The position numbers were made by a program, and so were the translations under genes. DNA of 15,475 nt. It comes from QZKY01 sp964488675 (lineage in GTDB: Bacteria > Pseudomonadota > Gammaproteobacteria > Burkholderiales > Burkholderiaceae_D). The DNA is taken from assembly GCA_964488675.1 (NCBI GenBank), contig CAZAWA010000052.1, positions 1 through 15,475 of the forward strand, read 5' to 3'. A model generated the notes under the pieces. The model made no database searches, was not told where the DNA came from, and saw nothing but the letters and a program-made list of their open reading frames with translations. Shown here in pieces: positions 1-7,980 of the stretch (within the stretch, counting starts at the first letter, position 1; every line of letters starts with the position of its first letter).

Positions 1-1558
1 TCCGCGCAATCCGGCCGTGATTGCCGACAATGTAGGCGACAATGTGGGCGACTGTGCCGGCATGGCTGCCGACCTGTTCGAAACCTATGTGGTCACCCTG
101 ATCGCAACCATGCTGCTGGGTGCGTTACTGATCACGAATGCCACCACTGAAGCCATCGTTTACCCGCTGCTGCTGGGCGCCGTATCCATTATCGGATCGA
201 TCATCGGCTGTTCTATGGTCAAGGCAAAACCGGGCAAGAAAATCATGTCCGCGCTCTACACCGGCCTGTGGTGGGCTGCCGGCCTGTCGCTGATAGGCTT
301 TGTCATCGTGACCTATCTGGTCATGCCCGCCAACATGCTGTGGCCAATGATCGGTTCGGCTATCGTCGGTATCATCTTGACCGGCCTGATGGTGTACATC
401 ACCGAGTACTACACCGGCACTGACTTCAAGCCGGTACAACACATTGCAGAGGCATCGGTCACGGGCCATGGCACCAACATCATCGCAGGCCTCGGCGTGT
501 CGATGAAGTCCACGGCGTACCCGGTCCTGGCTGTCTGTGCTGCAATTCTGGTTACCTACAAGCTCGGCGGCCTGTACGGCGTAGCCATTGCCGCCACTTC
601 GATGCTTTCGATGGCTGGCATCATCGTTGCGCTCGATGCATATGGCCCGATTACCGACAATGCCGGCGGCATTGCCGAAATGGCCGAAATGCCTGATTCT
701 GTTCGCGCCATTACCGATCCTCTGGATGCAGTTGGCAACACCACCAAGGCAGTGACCAAGGGCTACGCCATCGGTTCGGCCGGTCTGGCAGCGCTGGTTC
801 TGTTCGCTGACTATACGCATGCGCTCGAGTCAGTCGGACAAAGCACGACTTTCGATCTGTCCGATCCGAAAGTCATTGTCGGCCTGATCATCGGCGGGCT
901 GATTCCGTACCTGTTCGGCGCAATGGCGATGGAAGCCGTTGGTCGTGCCGCAGGTGCCGTTGTGATCGAGGTGCGCCGCCAGTTCCGCGACATCCCGGGC
1001 ATTATGGATGGCACCGGCAAACCGGAATATGACAAGGCGGTCGACATGCTGACCACAGCCGCCATCAAGGAAATGATCATTCCATCACTGCTTCCCGTCG
1101 TTGTACCCATTGTGGTGGGGTTGACGCTTGGTGCGGCGGCACTGGGTGGCCTGCTGATGGGCACTATCGTCACCGGCCTGTTCGTCGCCATCTCGATGAC
1201 TACCGGCGGCGGCGCATGGGACAACGCCAAAAAATATATCGAGGACGGGCATTTTGGCGGCAAAGGCTCCGAAGCGCACAAAGCCGCGGTAACCGGTGAC
1301 ACCGTTGGCGACCCGTACAAGGATACCGCTGGTCCGGCAGTCAATCCATTGATCAAGATTATTAATATCGTTGCCCTGCTGATCGTTCCTCTGCTACCCT
1401 CGACTGGCCTTAAGGCAGTTGATGTTCATTCCCCGTCTGCACCCGTAACGAAAGCGGTCATCATGCCGGCAGCTTCCGCTCCGTCCATTCCGGCTGCACT
1501 CGCCAACAAACCCGCAAGTGCGCCTGCTGCATCCGCCAAGGACACAGAGGCAAAATAA
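1..1558 (+). CDS. hppA: K+-independent proton-translocating pyrophosphatase, 5' end cut off
   Basis: Membrane H+-PPase: hydrolyses cytoplasmic pyrophosphate and pumps protons across the inner membrane. The reading frame is open from base 2, so the N-terminal part (roughly 200 residues by comparison with the family) lies outside the window. Visible hallmarks are the acidic catalytic motif DNVGDNVGDCAG at the very start, then TDNAGGIAEM, GNTTKAVTKG and DTVGDPYKDTAGPAVNPL, with many hydrophobic helices between them. The Lys in GNTTKA (Ala in K+-dependent members) marks the K+-independent class, which is proton-pumping in characterised members. After the last helix (ending around LIVPLLP) there is an extra tail of about 50 residues rich in Ala, Pro and Ser, not part of the usual pump core. 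The gene ends just before a strong hairpin terminator and appears to be the last gene of its transcript. Family call is very secure; ion specificity is inferred from the motif. Confidence 0.96.
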   Translation, partial: PRNPAVIADNVGDNVGDCAGMAADLFETYVVTLIATMLLGALLITNATTEAIVYPLLLGAVSIIGSIIGCSMVKAKPGKKIMSALYTGLWWAAGLSLIGFVIVTYLVMPANMLWPMIGSAIVGIILTGLMVYITEYYTGTDFKPVQHIAEASVTGHGTNIIAGLGVSMKSTAYPVLAVCAAILVTYKLGGLYGVAIAATSMLSMAGIIVALDAYGPITDNAGGIAEMAEMPDSVRAITDPLDAVGNTTKAVTKGYAIGSAGLAALVLFADYTHALESVGQSTTFDLSDPKVIVGLIIGGLIPYLFGAMAMEAVGRAAGAVVIEVRRQFRDIPGIMDGTGKPEYDKAVDMLTTAAIKEMIIPSLLPVVVPIVVGLTLGAAALGGLLMGTIVTGLFVAISMTTGGGAWDNAKKYIEDGHFGGKGSEAHKAAVTGDTVGDPYKDTAGPAVNPLIKIINIVALLIVPLLPSTGLKAVDVHSPSAPVTKAVIMPAASAPSIPAALANKPASAPAASAKDTEAK

Positions 1559-1574
1559 GTCATTTCCGTACTTG

Positions 1575-1602
1575 AAAAAAGGCAGCCGCAGCTGCCTTTT
1601 TT
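1575..1602 (+). terminator. Rho-independent terminator after hppA
   Basis: Perfect stem GGCAGC (1581-1586) / GCTGCC (1591-1596) with the tetraloop CGCA, extended by a preceding A6 run that pairs with the following T6 run. It lies 16 nt past the hppA stop. The A/T-flanked symmetry could also work on the other strand, but no minus-strand gene ends here. Confidence 0.92.
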
Positions 1603-1712
1603 CATTTGATGAAGCGAAAATGCATGCCAATGGAAAAATCGCCAAATGGCAATCTTTGTTTATTCGTGTCAGAATGCAAATTCTTTAAACCATCGTTATT
1701 GGGAGAGTTGCC

Positions 1713-2351
1713 ATGCGCGTTAAAATCACAGCTTTAGTTCTGGTCGCTTCACTCTCGTTGGCTGGCTGCGCCAACATGAATCAAACAGAACGGGATACCG
1801 CAACCGGGGCGGGGCTTGGCGCCATTGCCGGTGCAGTCATCGGGCACCAATCCGGTCGTGCTGGAGAAGGGGCAGTCATCGGCGGGATTCTGGGTGCGGT
1901 CGCCGGAAACGCCTGGTCCAATCACATGGAAAGGCAGCGGGTCGAAATGCAGCGCGCCGCCTATGGCACCGGCATCATTGTCACGAAAACAGACGACAAT
2001 CGTCTGAAACTGTACATCCCCAGCGACATTTCATTCCCGTCCGGTCGCTCGGATATTTCGCCGAGATTCTCCCGGTTCCTCGATCGCTTCTCCGCCAACT
2101 TAGTTAATTACCCTTACACGGCTGTCGCCATCGTCGGACACACAGACAGTTCCGGGTCGGATGCGGTTAACCTGCCTCTCTCTCGTGACCGCGCCATGCG
2201 AACCCGCGATTACCTGATCAGCCGAGGCGTTGCACCCAACCGCTTTGCCGTTGATGGTCGTAGTTCGTACGAACCCATTGCATCCAACACAACATCCGAG
2301 GGACGCAAGCGCAACCGCCGTGTAGAAATCTATGTCTACGAGAGGCGCTAA
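1713..2351 (+). CDS. OmpA-family peptidoglycan-binding lipoprotein with glycine-zipper domain
   Basis: A 212-residue outer-membrane lipoprotein of the YiaD/Pal-like type, expected to tether the outer membrane to peptidoglycan. It starts with a signal peptide whose lipobox LAGC places the lipidated Cys at residue 19. A glycine-zipper segment with Gly spaced as in GAGLGAIAGAVIG and GGILGAVAGNAW follows at about residues 32-66. An OmpA C-terminal domain fills about 100-210, with GHTDSSG (142-148), the NLPLSRDRA motif and NRRVEIYV at the end, which are the usual peptidoglycan-binding elements. The start is supported by GGGAG at 1701-1705, 7 nt before the ATG. It is flanked by terminators on both sides, so it is a single-gene unit. 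The family is clear; a specific gene name is not, because several paralogues share this architecture. Confidence 0.9.
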   Translation: MRVKITALVLVASLSLAGCANMNQTERDTATGAGLGAIAGAVIGHQSGRAGEGAVIGGILGAVAGNAWSNHMERQRVEMQRAAYGTGIIVTKTDDNRLKLYIPSDISFPSGRSDISPRFSRFLDRFSANLVNYPYTAVAIVGHTDSSGSDAVNLPLSRDRAMRTRDYLISRGVAPNRFAVDGRSSYEPIASNTTSEGRKRNRRVEIYVYERR

Positions 2352-2378
2352 GCCAAAGCCCTTGTGTTGCCATGCTGC

Positions 2379-2409
2379 AAAGGCGCATCGTCATTGATGC
2401 GCCTTTTTT
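2379..2409 (+). terminator. Rho-independent terminator after the OmpA lipoprotein gene
   Basis: Perfect 8-bp stem GGCGCATC (2382-2389) / GATGCGCC (2396-2403) with the 6-nt loop GTCATT, followed by T6. The AAA before the stem can extend it. It lies 30 nt past the stop codon and separates this gene from the rpsU cluster. Confidence 0.93.
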
Positions 2410-2437
2410 CCTTATCGCATATAATCCCCGAGCAAGC

Positions 2438-2465
2438 TTTCATTTCAGAAAAAAGCTGTTATAAT
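2438..2465 (+). promoter_or_regulatory. Probable sigma70 promoter of the rpsU cluster (extended -10)
   Basis: A consensus TATAAT at 2460-2465 is preceded by TG at 2457-2458, giving an extended -10. The -35 is poor (TTTCAT around 2438-2443), as is common for extended -10 promoters. A second TATAAT at 2420-2425, immediately past the upstream terminator, is an alternative or tandem -10. Transcription from 2465 would leave a leader of about 30 nt before rpsU. No LexA-like operator was seen here. Confidence 0.6.
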
Positions 2466-2503
2466 TTCGATCTTTTCACAAGAAGTCTCTTTCTACAATT
2501 TAC

Positions 2504-2716
2504 ATGACCACAATACGCCTTAAAGATAATGAACCGTTCGAAGTTGCCATGCGCCGCTTCAAGCGCACGATTGAAAAAACCGGCCTGTTGACCGAGTTGC
2601 GTGCACGCGAGTTTTACGAGAAGCCGACTTCCGAACGCAAGCGCAAGCTCGCTGCCGCCGTGAAGCGCCACTACAAGCGTATCCGCAGTCAACAACTGCC
2701 AAAAAAAATGTACTGA
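2504..2716 (+). CDS. rpsU: 30S ribosomal protein S21
   Basis: A 70-residue, strongly basic protein, full length for bacterial S21, a late-assembling small-subunit protein near the platform and the anti-Shine-Dalgarno end of 16S rRNA. Recognisable features are the N-terminal TTIRLKDNEPFEVAMRRFKR, the conserved middle ending in REFYEKPT and the Lys/Arg-rich helix KRKLAAAVKRHYKR. The ATG has no good Shine-Dalgarno sequence upstream (pyrimidine/A-rich leader), which matters because S21 itself affects initiation at such sites. First gene of the rpsU-yqeY-dnaG-rpoD block, matching the classical macromolecular-synthesis operon with yqeY inserted. Confidence 0.97.
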   Translation: MTTIRLKDNEPFEVAMRRFKRTIEKTGLLTELRAREFYEKPTSERKRKLAAAVKRHYKRIRSQQLPKKMY

Positions 2717-2721
2717 TTTTC

Positions 2722-2790
2722 GCCGCACGCCTGCGTGCGGCCTGACTGCAAACCCGCTCCGGCCCGTCCGCAGCGGGTTTTGGTATTTTT
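2722..2790 (+). terminator. Tandem hairpins after rpsU, probable partial terminator/attenuator
   Basis: Two inverted repeats follow rpsU. The first is GCCGCACGC (2722-2730) with GCGTGCGGC (2733-2741), where the innermost bases must open to form a loop. The second is AAACCCGCT (2750-2758) with AGCGGGTTT (2772-2780) and a 13-nt loop, followed by a T-rich run interrupted by GG and A. This fits an intercistronic terminator that lowers expression of yqeY and dnaG relative to the very abundant S21, as known for the E. coli operon. Its strength is inferred from sequence only. Confidence 0.65.
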
Positions 2791-2812
2791 ATCGATTTGA
2801 TCTGGAGGAAGT

Positions 2813-3256
2813 ATGGGCCTGAAAGAACAGATTACCGAAGACATGAAGGCGGCGATGCGTGCCAAGGATGCGCAGAAACTGGGCACCATCCGTTTGCTGA
2901 CGGCCGCCATGAAGCAAAAAGAAGTTGACGATCGGGTCGAATTGACCGACGCGCATGTCCTCGCAATCATCGAAAAAATGATCAAGCAACGCAAGGATTC
3001 CATCACCCAATTCGAGGCCGGTGGCCGTCAGGATCTGGCGGATATTGAAAAGACGGAATTGGCTATCCTGTCAGTTTACATGCCAGTCGCCATGTCACAT
3101 GAAGAAATTCAGGCCGAAGTAGTAGCGGCCGCTGCCAACGCATCCGGCCCGCAGGACATGGGGAAAGTCATGGGTGTGTTGAAACAAAAGCTGGCCGGCA
3201 GAGCCGACATGACGACCGTATCGGCACTGGTCAAAGCCGCACTGACGAAGAGCTGA
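2813..3256 (+). CDS. yqeY: GatB/YqeY domain-containing protein
   Basis: A 147-residue protein, normal length for stand-alone YqeY, a small helical protein related to the C-terminal domain of the GatB subunit of tRNA-dependent amidotransferase. Supporting motifs are KAAMRAKD, LGTIRLLTAAMKQKEVD, the IIEKMIKQRKDSITQFEAGGR helix, LAILSVYMP and the C-terminal QDMGKVMGVLKQKLAGRADM. Start: GGAGG at 2804-2808, 4 nt before the ATG, the strongest ribosome binding site in this operon. Position between rpsU and dnaG is common in proteobacteria. The cellular role is not well defined; tRNA association is suggested only by the GatB relationship. Confidence 0.94.
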   Translation: MGLKEQITEDMKAAMRAKDAQKLGTIRLLTAAMKQKEVDDRVELTDAHVLAIIEKMIKQRKDSITQFEAGGRQDLADIEKTELAILSVYMPVAMSHEEIQAEVVAAAANASGPQDMGKVMGVLKQKLAGRADMTTVSALVKAALTKS

Positions 3257-3266
3257 TTTTGCGTTC

Positions 3267-3304
3267 GGAACATTATGTGCAAACATACGCATGCACATAC
3301 TTCC
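3267..3304 (+). other. Stable hairpin in the yqeY-dnaG intergenic RNA
   Basis: Perfect 8-bp inverted repeat TATGTGCA (3274-3281) / TGCACATA (3292-3299) with a 10-nt loop. It is extended across a small internal loop by GGAA (3267-3270) / TTCC (3301-3304). No T-run follows, so it is not a classical terminator. It lies 26 nt before the dnaG GTG and may act in RNA processing, stability or translation of dnaG. The function is inferred. Confidence 0.5.
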
Positions 3305-3329
3305 AAACTGAACATCACTTGACAGCTTC

Positions 3330-5123
3330 GTGATCCCGCAATCCTTCATCCAGGATCTTCTGAACCGCGTTGACATCGTCGATGTGGTCGGCAACTATGT
3401 CAAGCTCAAGAAGGGCGGCGCCAATTTGCAGGGGCTATGCCCGTTCCACTCCGAAAAATCACCCAGCTTCACGGTCAGCCCCGTCAAGCAGTTCTTTCAC
3501 TGTTTTGGCTGCGGCAAGAACGGAACCGCCATCGGCTTCCTGATGGAATACTCCGGCCTCGGCTTCGTCGAAGCCATACAAACTCTGGCGCAAAGCGTCG
3601 GCATGACCGTGCCGGAAGAACGAAGCGACATCCCGCCCGCGCATCGTGCGGCGCAGCAGGCCAAGAGCCTTGCCCTGTCCGATGTTTTGACCAAGGCAAC
3701 ACAACATTACCGCAACCAGTTACGCACCTCGCAGGAGGCTGTTTCCTACCTGAAAAGGCGAGGGTTGTCCGGCGAAATTGCCGCAAAATTCGGCCTTGGT
3801 TACGCCCCTGACGGATGGGACGGCTTGCGCGCCATTTTCCCCGACTACGATGCGAATGTCCTGGTTGAGTCGGGTTTGCTCATCGACAGAGACAATGAAG
3901 AAGGTGGCAGCAAAAAACGCTATGACCGTTTCCGCGATCGCATCATATTTCCCATTCGCAACACGAAGGGGCAGACCATCGGTTTTGGCGGCCGCGTCCT
4001 TGGCACCGGCGAACCCAAATACCTGAATTCCCCGGAAACGCCGCTTTTTCACAAAGGCAGCGAGTTGTACGGGCTGTTCGAAGCACGACAAGCCATGCGG
4101 GAAGCCGGCTTCGTCCTGGTAACTGAAGGCTACATGGATGTTGTCGCACTGGCGCAACTGGGATTCCCACAAGCTGTCGCCACCCTCGGAACGGCCTGCA
4201 CACCCATTCATGTACAAAAACTCCTGCGCCAGACCGACCAGGTCATTTTCAGTTTCGATGGTGACACCGCCGGCCGACGCGCAGCCCGCCGCGCACTGGA
4301 AGCCAGCCTGCCGCATGCCGCCGACAACAAGACCATCAAATTTCTCTTTCTCCCATCGGAACACGACCCAGACAGCTATGTGCGGGAATTCGGTACCGAA
4401 GCCTTCGGCAAGCTGGTGCAAGATGCCATGCCGCTTTCTCAGTTTCTGCTGCGGGAGGTAATGGATGGCAATGACCTGAATGCCGCCGAAGGCAGGGCAC
4501 GCATGCAATTCGACGCAAAACCCTTACTCCAGGCGATGCCCCCCTCAGCCTTGCGCCTGCAAATCGTCCGTAGCCTTGCTCAACTCGCGCAAACAACGCC
4601 CGCAGAAATGGAAAATATGCTTGCGCTTGCCAAACCTGTTGCACAAACCCGAAAAACCGCACCCCGTACCAAACGACTGCAACCAGTCGGTCTGGAGCGC
4701 CAGATAATGCGCCTGTTGCTAGCACACCCCGCACTTGCCATCGAATTGGAGGCAAGCGCAGTCGACGCAATAGCCCGTTTCGCACCGGACCATGCCGAAA
4801 TGTTCATGCAATTGCTGGAACCAGCGCGCGACATGGGTATGCGCGCCAACTTTGCCGCATTGTCTGAACAGTTGCGCGCTTCCGGGCCGGATTTTGACCA
4901 AATCATCGAAGAAATCGCGACCAACCGCGATTACGACCTTGACCTTGCCCGCACAGAAATGGCTGATGCAGTCCGAAAAATCAAGCTGCAGGCCATCGTC
5001 ACCGAGTTGAATGCGCTTTCATCCTCCGGGCTGAGCACGGAAGAAATCAGCACCCGATACCGCGAACTGACAAAACTGCAAAAGTTGCTGCAGCAGGAAG
5101 AAAAAGAAATTGCCAAGCGGTGA
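3330..5123 (+). CDS. dnaG: DNA primase
   Basis: Synthesises the RNA primers for replication and works with the DnaB helicase. The 597-residue product has the full architecture. The N-terminal CHC2 zinc ribbon has C37, H40, C58 and C61 as ligands (CPFH...CFGC). A catalytic core with GFGGRVLG and EPKYLNSPETPLFHKG follows. The TOPRIM domain has E266 in EGYMDV and D310/D312 in DGDTAGRR, one position off the E. coli catalytic E265, D309 and D311. A C-terminal helical DnaB-binding domain starts near RQIMRLLLAHP. The GTG start at 3330 is chosen because IPQSFIQDLLNRVDIVDVV is the usual primase N-terminus and no earlier in-frame start is visible. Its Shine-Dalgarno is very weak, consistent with the low DnaG level typical of this operon. 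Confidence 0.98.
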   Translation: MIPQSFIQDLLNRVDIVDVVGNYVKLKKGGANLQGLCPFHSEKSPSFTVSPVKQFFHCFGCGKNGTAIGFLMEYSGLGFVEAIQTLAQSVGMTVPEERSDIPPAHRAAQQAKSLALSDVLTKATQHYRNQLRTSQEAVSYLKRRGLSGEIAAKFGLGYAPDGWDGLRAIFPDYDANVLVESGLLIDRDNEEGGSKKRYDRFRDRIIFPIRNTKGQTIGFGGRVLGTGEPKYLNSPETPLFHKGSELYGLFEARQAMREAGFVLVTEGYMDVVALAQLGFPQAVATLGTACTPIHVQKLLRQTDQVIFSFDGDTAGRRAARRALEASLPHAADNKTIKFLFLPSEHDPDSYVREFGTEAFGKLVQDAMPLSQFLLREVMDGNDLNAAEGRARMQFDAKPLLQAMPPSALRLQIVRSLAQLAQTTPAEMENMLALAKPVAQTRKTAPRTKRLQPVGLERQIMRLLLAHPALAIELEASAVDAIARFAPDHAEMFMQLLEPARDMGMRANFAALSEQLRASGPDFDQIIEEIATNRDYDLDLARTEMADAVRKIKLQAIVTELNALSSSGLSTEEISTRYRELTKLQKLLQQEEKEIAKR

Positions 5124-5140
5124 TTTCGACACCTACCTTT

Positions 5141-5170
5141 TTGCAGAGGAATTGCATATTATGGTACAAT
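5141..5170 (+). promoter_or_regulatory. Internal promoter of rpoD
   Basis: TTGCAG (5141-5146) and TACAAT (5165-5170) are separated by 18 bp, and TG at 5162-5163 makes the -10 extended. It lies just after the dnaG stop and would give a leader of about 140 nt before the rpoD ATG. This would uncouple sigma factor supply from rpsU/dnaG transcription. A nearby TATTAT (5157-5162) is a weaker alternative. Confidence 0.6.
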
Positions 5171-5315
5171 TGTAAGTTTTCTATTCAGCAACTTGGTTCA
5201 TCTTGGTGCGCAATGTTAAATATTGCGCCAACGACAATACCAAAGGCATTGGCCGGAAGCAAATCGGTCAGATCCTGGCACTCACAACGCGAGTAAAGAG
5301 GCGATAGACAATCAC

Positions 5316-7838
5316 ATGGCAAACGCAATGAAGAAAACCGCGAAAACCCAAGCAGCTCCCGCAAAATCCAAAAAAACAGTTTCTGCCAAACCTGCTCCCG
5401 CAAAGAAGTCTGCGCCCGCCGGAACGGCTGCATCAACTAAAAAGACGGCAAACAAGCCCGCGCCAAAAATTGCTGCAAAAACTGAAAACAAGAAAGTGGC
5501 TGCCTCTGCCCCCAAGGTTAGCGAAAAAACAAAGCCTTCCCCAGCTTCCGCAACCAAGGAAGTAAAGCCGACTCCTGCAAAAAGCGCTTTGCCCAAGGAA
5601 AAAGTTCAGCCGAAGGCTGAGGCGCAAGCTGTTGCCAAGCCCTCGAAAGCCACAGCCAAACAAGTTTCTCCCGAGCCGATGGTCAGTTCAACATCGAATG
5701 TTGTACAGACTACCGATGCCGCCACGCTGGCAGCCATCGACACATCCGGTTATTTTCTGCCTTCTGTCAAAGTGCCCGGAAGACGCGGACGCAAACCCAA
5801 GGAATTTCAGCCAGAGAATGATGAAGTCGCCGCGCTGAACGCCGTCGAACGCGCCGAAATGAAGGCCGCTGACAAAGCACGCGCCAAGGATCGAAAGGCC
5901 AAGGAAAGGGCCTTGCTGAAGGATGCGTTTTCCGCCGACACGGAAGCGACCGAAGAGGAACTCGAACGACGCAGGCAGAAACTCAAGACGCTGATCAAAC
6001 TGGGCAAGGAACGAAGCTTCCTGACTTACGCCGAGATCAACGATCATCTGCCCGAAAACATCGTTGAGCCGGAGGCCATCGAGGGCATCATCGGCACCTT
6101 CACCGATATGGGGATCGCTGTTTTCGAGCAGGCACCTGATGCCGAATCGCTACTTCTTACCGACGATGTTCCGACCGTCACCAGCGACGAAGAGGTAGAA
6201 GCGGCTGCCGAAGCCGCGCTGTCTACCGTCGACTCGGACTTCGGCCGTACGACAGACCCTGTCAGGATGTACATGAGAGAGATGGGTTCGGTGGAACTCC
6301 TCACCCGTGAAGGCGAGATAGAAATAGCCAAACGCATTGAAGATGGCCTGATGGACATGATACAAGCCATCTCAGCATGCCCGACTACGATCGCAGAAAT
6401 CATCGCAGCCGCAGGAAGAGTCGCCGCCAACGAAATCAAAATCGATGAGATTGTCGATGGCCTGGTCGACCCAGCGGCAAGCGTGGAGCAGCCCCTGCCG
6501 TCCGGTGCGGCCTCTGCCGACGACGACGAAGGCGAAGAGGGCGCAGAAGAAGACGAGGAAGAAGAGGTAGAGGAAGAAACCAACAGTGGCGGCGCTGCAG
6601 CCGGATTCACTGCCGAACAGCTTGAGCGCCTCAAAATGAACGCGCTCGATAAATTCTCGTCAATCGCCTACCAATTCGACAAAATGCGCAAGGCTTTCGA
6701 ACGCGAAGGCTACAACTCGAAAGCGTATGTCAAGGCACAGGAAACCATTTCAAACGAGCTGCTTGGGATTCGCTTCACCGCCAAATTCATCGAACGACTA
6801 TGCGACACGCTTCGCGGCCAAGTTGATGAAGTACGCAATGTCGAAAGACAGATCCTTGAAGTGGCAGTCAACCGCTGCGGTATTCCGCGCGCCCACTTCA
6901 TCAAGGTCTTTCCCGGTAACGAAACCAACCTCGACTGGGTCGATGAAGAAGTCAGTGCAGGACACGCGTACAGCGCAATCCTCAACCGCAATGTGCCAAT
7001 GATCAAGGAGTTGCAGCAGAAGCTGATCGACCTGCAAACGCGCGTGGTGCTCCCGCTGCCCGACCTGCGCGGCATCAACCGTAAAATGTCCGCTGGCGAA
7101 AAGCGCGCACGGCAGGCCAAGCGCGAAATGACCGAAGCTAACCTGCGCCTGGTCATTTCAATCGCCAAGAAATACACCAACCGCGGCCTGCAGTTCCTCG
7201 ACCTGATTCAGGAAGGCAATATCGGTCTGATGAAGGCGGTGGACAAATTCGAATACCGCCGCGGCTACAAGTTCTCTACCTATGCAACCTGGTGGATCCG
7301 TCAGGCAATTACCCGCTCGATTGCGGATCAGGCCCGCACCATCCGCATTCCTGTGCACATGATCGAAACGATCAACAAGATGAACCGCATTTCGCGCCAG
7401 ATTCTGCAGGAAACCGGCTCCGAACCGGATCCGGCAACACTCGCGGAAAAAATGGAAATGCCGGAAGACAAGATTCGCAAAATCATGAAAATCGCGAAGG
7501 AACCGATTTCGATGGAGACACCGATCGGCGACGACGACGATTCGCATCTTGGCGATTTCATCGAGGACAACAACACGCTCGCGCCCGCCGATGCCGCGCT
7601 GCATGCGTCCATGCGCAATGTTGTCAAGGATGTGTTGGACTCGCTCACACCTCGTGAAGCCAAAGTGCTGCGTATGCGCTTCGGCGTTGAAATGTCGACC
7701 GACCACACGCTCGAAGAGGTTGGCAAACAGTTCGATGTCACGCGCGAACGCATCCGCCAGATAGAGGCAAAAGCCCTGCGAAAACTGCGCCATCCGTCGC
7801 GCTCAGACAAACTCAAGAGCTTCCTTGAAAGCAACTGA
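5316..7838 (+). CDS. rpoD: RNA polymerase primary sigma factor (sigma-70, RpoD)
   Basis: Housekeeping sigma factor that directs RNA polymerase to -35/-10 promoters. From the ATG at 5316 the product has 840 residues. Order: a Lys/Ala/Pro-rich, histone-H1-like tail (about 1-130), region 1.1 (LKTLIKLGKERSFLTYAEIN), region 1.2 from residue 314 (DPVRMYMREMGS), a non-conserved region with an acidic run of Asp/Glu (about 400-425), region 2 from about 608 (ANLRLVISIAKKY, QFLDLIQEGNIGLMKAVDKF, WWIRQAITR), region 3, and region 4 from about 777 with the helix-turn-helix TLEEVGKQFDVTRERIRQIE (about 798-817). The frame is open further upstream only from a TTG at 5223 without conserved sequence; 5316 is preferred, although its AGAGG (5298-5302) sits rather far upstream. 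Second ATG at 5328-5331 is a minor alternative. Confidence 0.96.
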   Translation: MANAMKKTAKTQAAPAKSKKTVSAKPAPAKKSAPAGTAASTKKTANKPAPKIAAKTENKKVAASAPKVSEKTKPSPASATKEVKPTPAKSALPKEKVQPKAEAQAVAKPSKATAKQVSPEPMVSSTSNVVQTTDAATLAAIDTSGYFLPSVKVPGRRGRKPKEFQPENDEVAALNAVERAEMKAADKARAKDRKAKERALLKDAFSADTEATEEELERRRQKLKTLIKLGKERSFLTYAEINDHLPENIVEPEAIEGIIGTFTDMGIAVFEQAPDAESLLLTDDVPTVTSDEEVEAAAEAALSTVDSDFGRTTDPVRMYMREMGSVELLTREGEIEIAKRIEDGLMDMIQAISACPTTIAEIIAAAGRVAANEIKIDEIVDGLVDPAASVEQPLPSGAASADDDEGEEGAEEDEEEEVEEETNSGGAAAGFTAEQLERLKMNALDKFSSIAYQFDKMRKAFEREGYNSKAYVKAQETISNELLGIRFTAKFIERLCDTLRGQVDEVRNVERQILEVAVNRCGIPRAHFIKVFPGNETNLDWVDEEVSAGHAYSAILNRNVPMIKELQQKLIDLQTRVVLPLPDLRGINRKMSAGEKRARQAKREMTEANLRLVISIAKKYTNRGLQFLDLIQEGNIGLMKAVDKFEYRRGYKFSTYATWWIRQAITRSIADQARTIRIPVHMIETINKMNRISRQILQETGSEPDPATLAEKMEMPEDKIRKIMKIAKEPISMETPIGDDDDSHLGDFIEDNNTLAPADAALHASMRNVVKDVLDSLTPREAKVLRMRFGVEMSTDHTLEEVGKQFDVTRERIRQIEAKALRKLRHPSRSDKLKSFLESN

Positions 7839-7850
7839 TCGAACAACACA

Positions 7851-7928
<78 letters not shown>

Positions 7929-7947
7929 AATTTTATGTAGTGTTATC

Positions 7948-7980
7948 AAAGGGGTAGGTGATTTTTCATCTCCCCTTTTT
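7948..7980 (+). terminator. Rho-independent terminator of the rpoD-tRNA transcript
   Basis: AAAGGGG (7948-7954) pairs with CCCCTTT (7972-7978). After a single bulged T, AGGTGA pairs with TCATCT (one G-U pair) around a T4 loop. A T run follows. It sits 20 nt past the tRNA CCA end and is the only strong terminator after rpoD. Confidence 0.92.

Noticed and set aside
125..820. Long minus-strand open frame opposite hppA
   Set aside because: Antisense to a conserved gene; the translation is His/Arg/Gly-rich without domains, as expected for a shadow frame.
3720..4508. 262-codon minus-strand frame opposite dnaG
   Set aside because: Lies entirely antisense to the primase core; no recognisable motif.
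5223..5315. TTG-initiated N-terminal extension of RpoD
   Set aside because: Weak start codon, no ribosome site and no sigma-like sequence; it also overlaps the leader after the proposed promoter.
7158..7793. 211-codon minus-strand frame opposite rpoD
   Set aside because: Antisense to conserved sigma regions 2-4; composition typical of a shadow.
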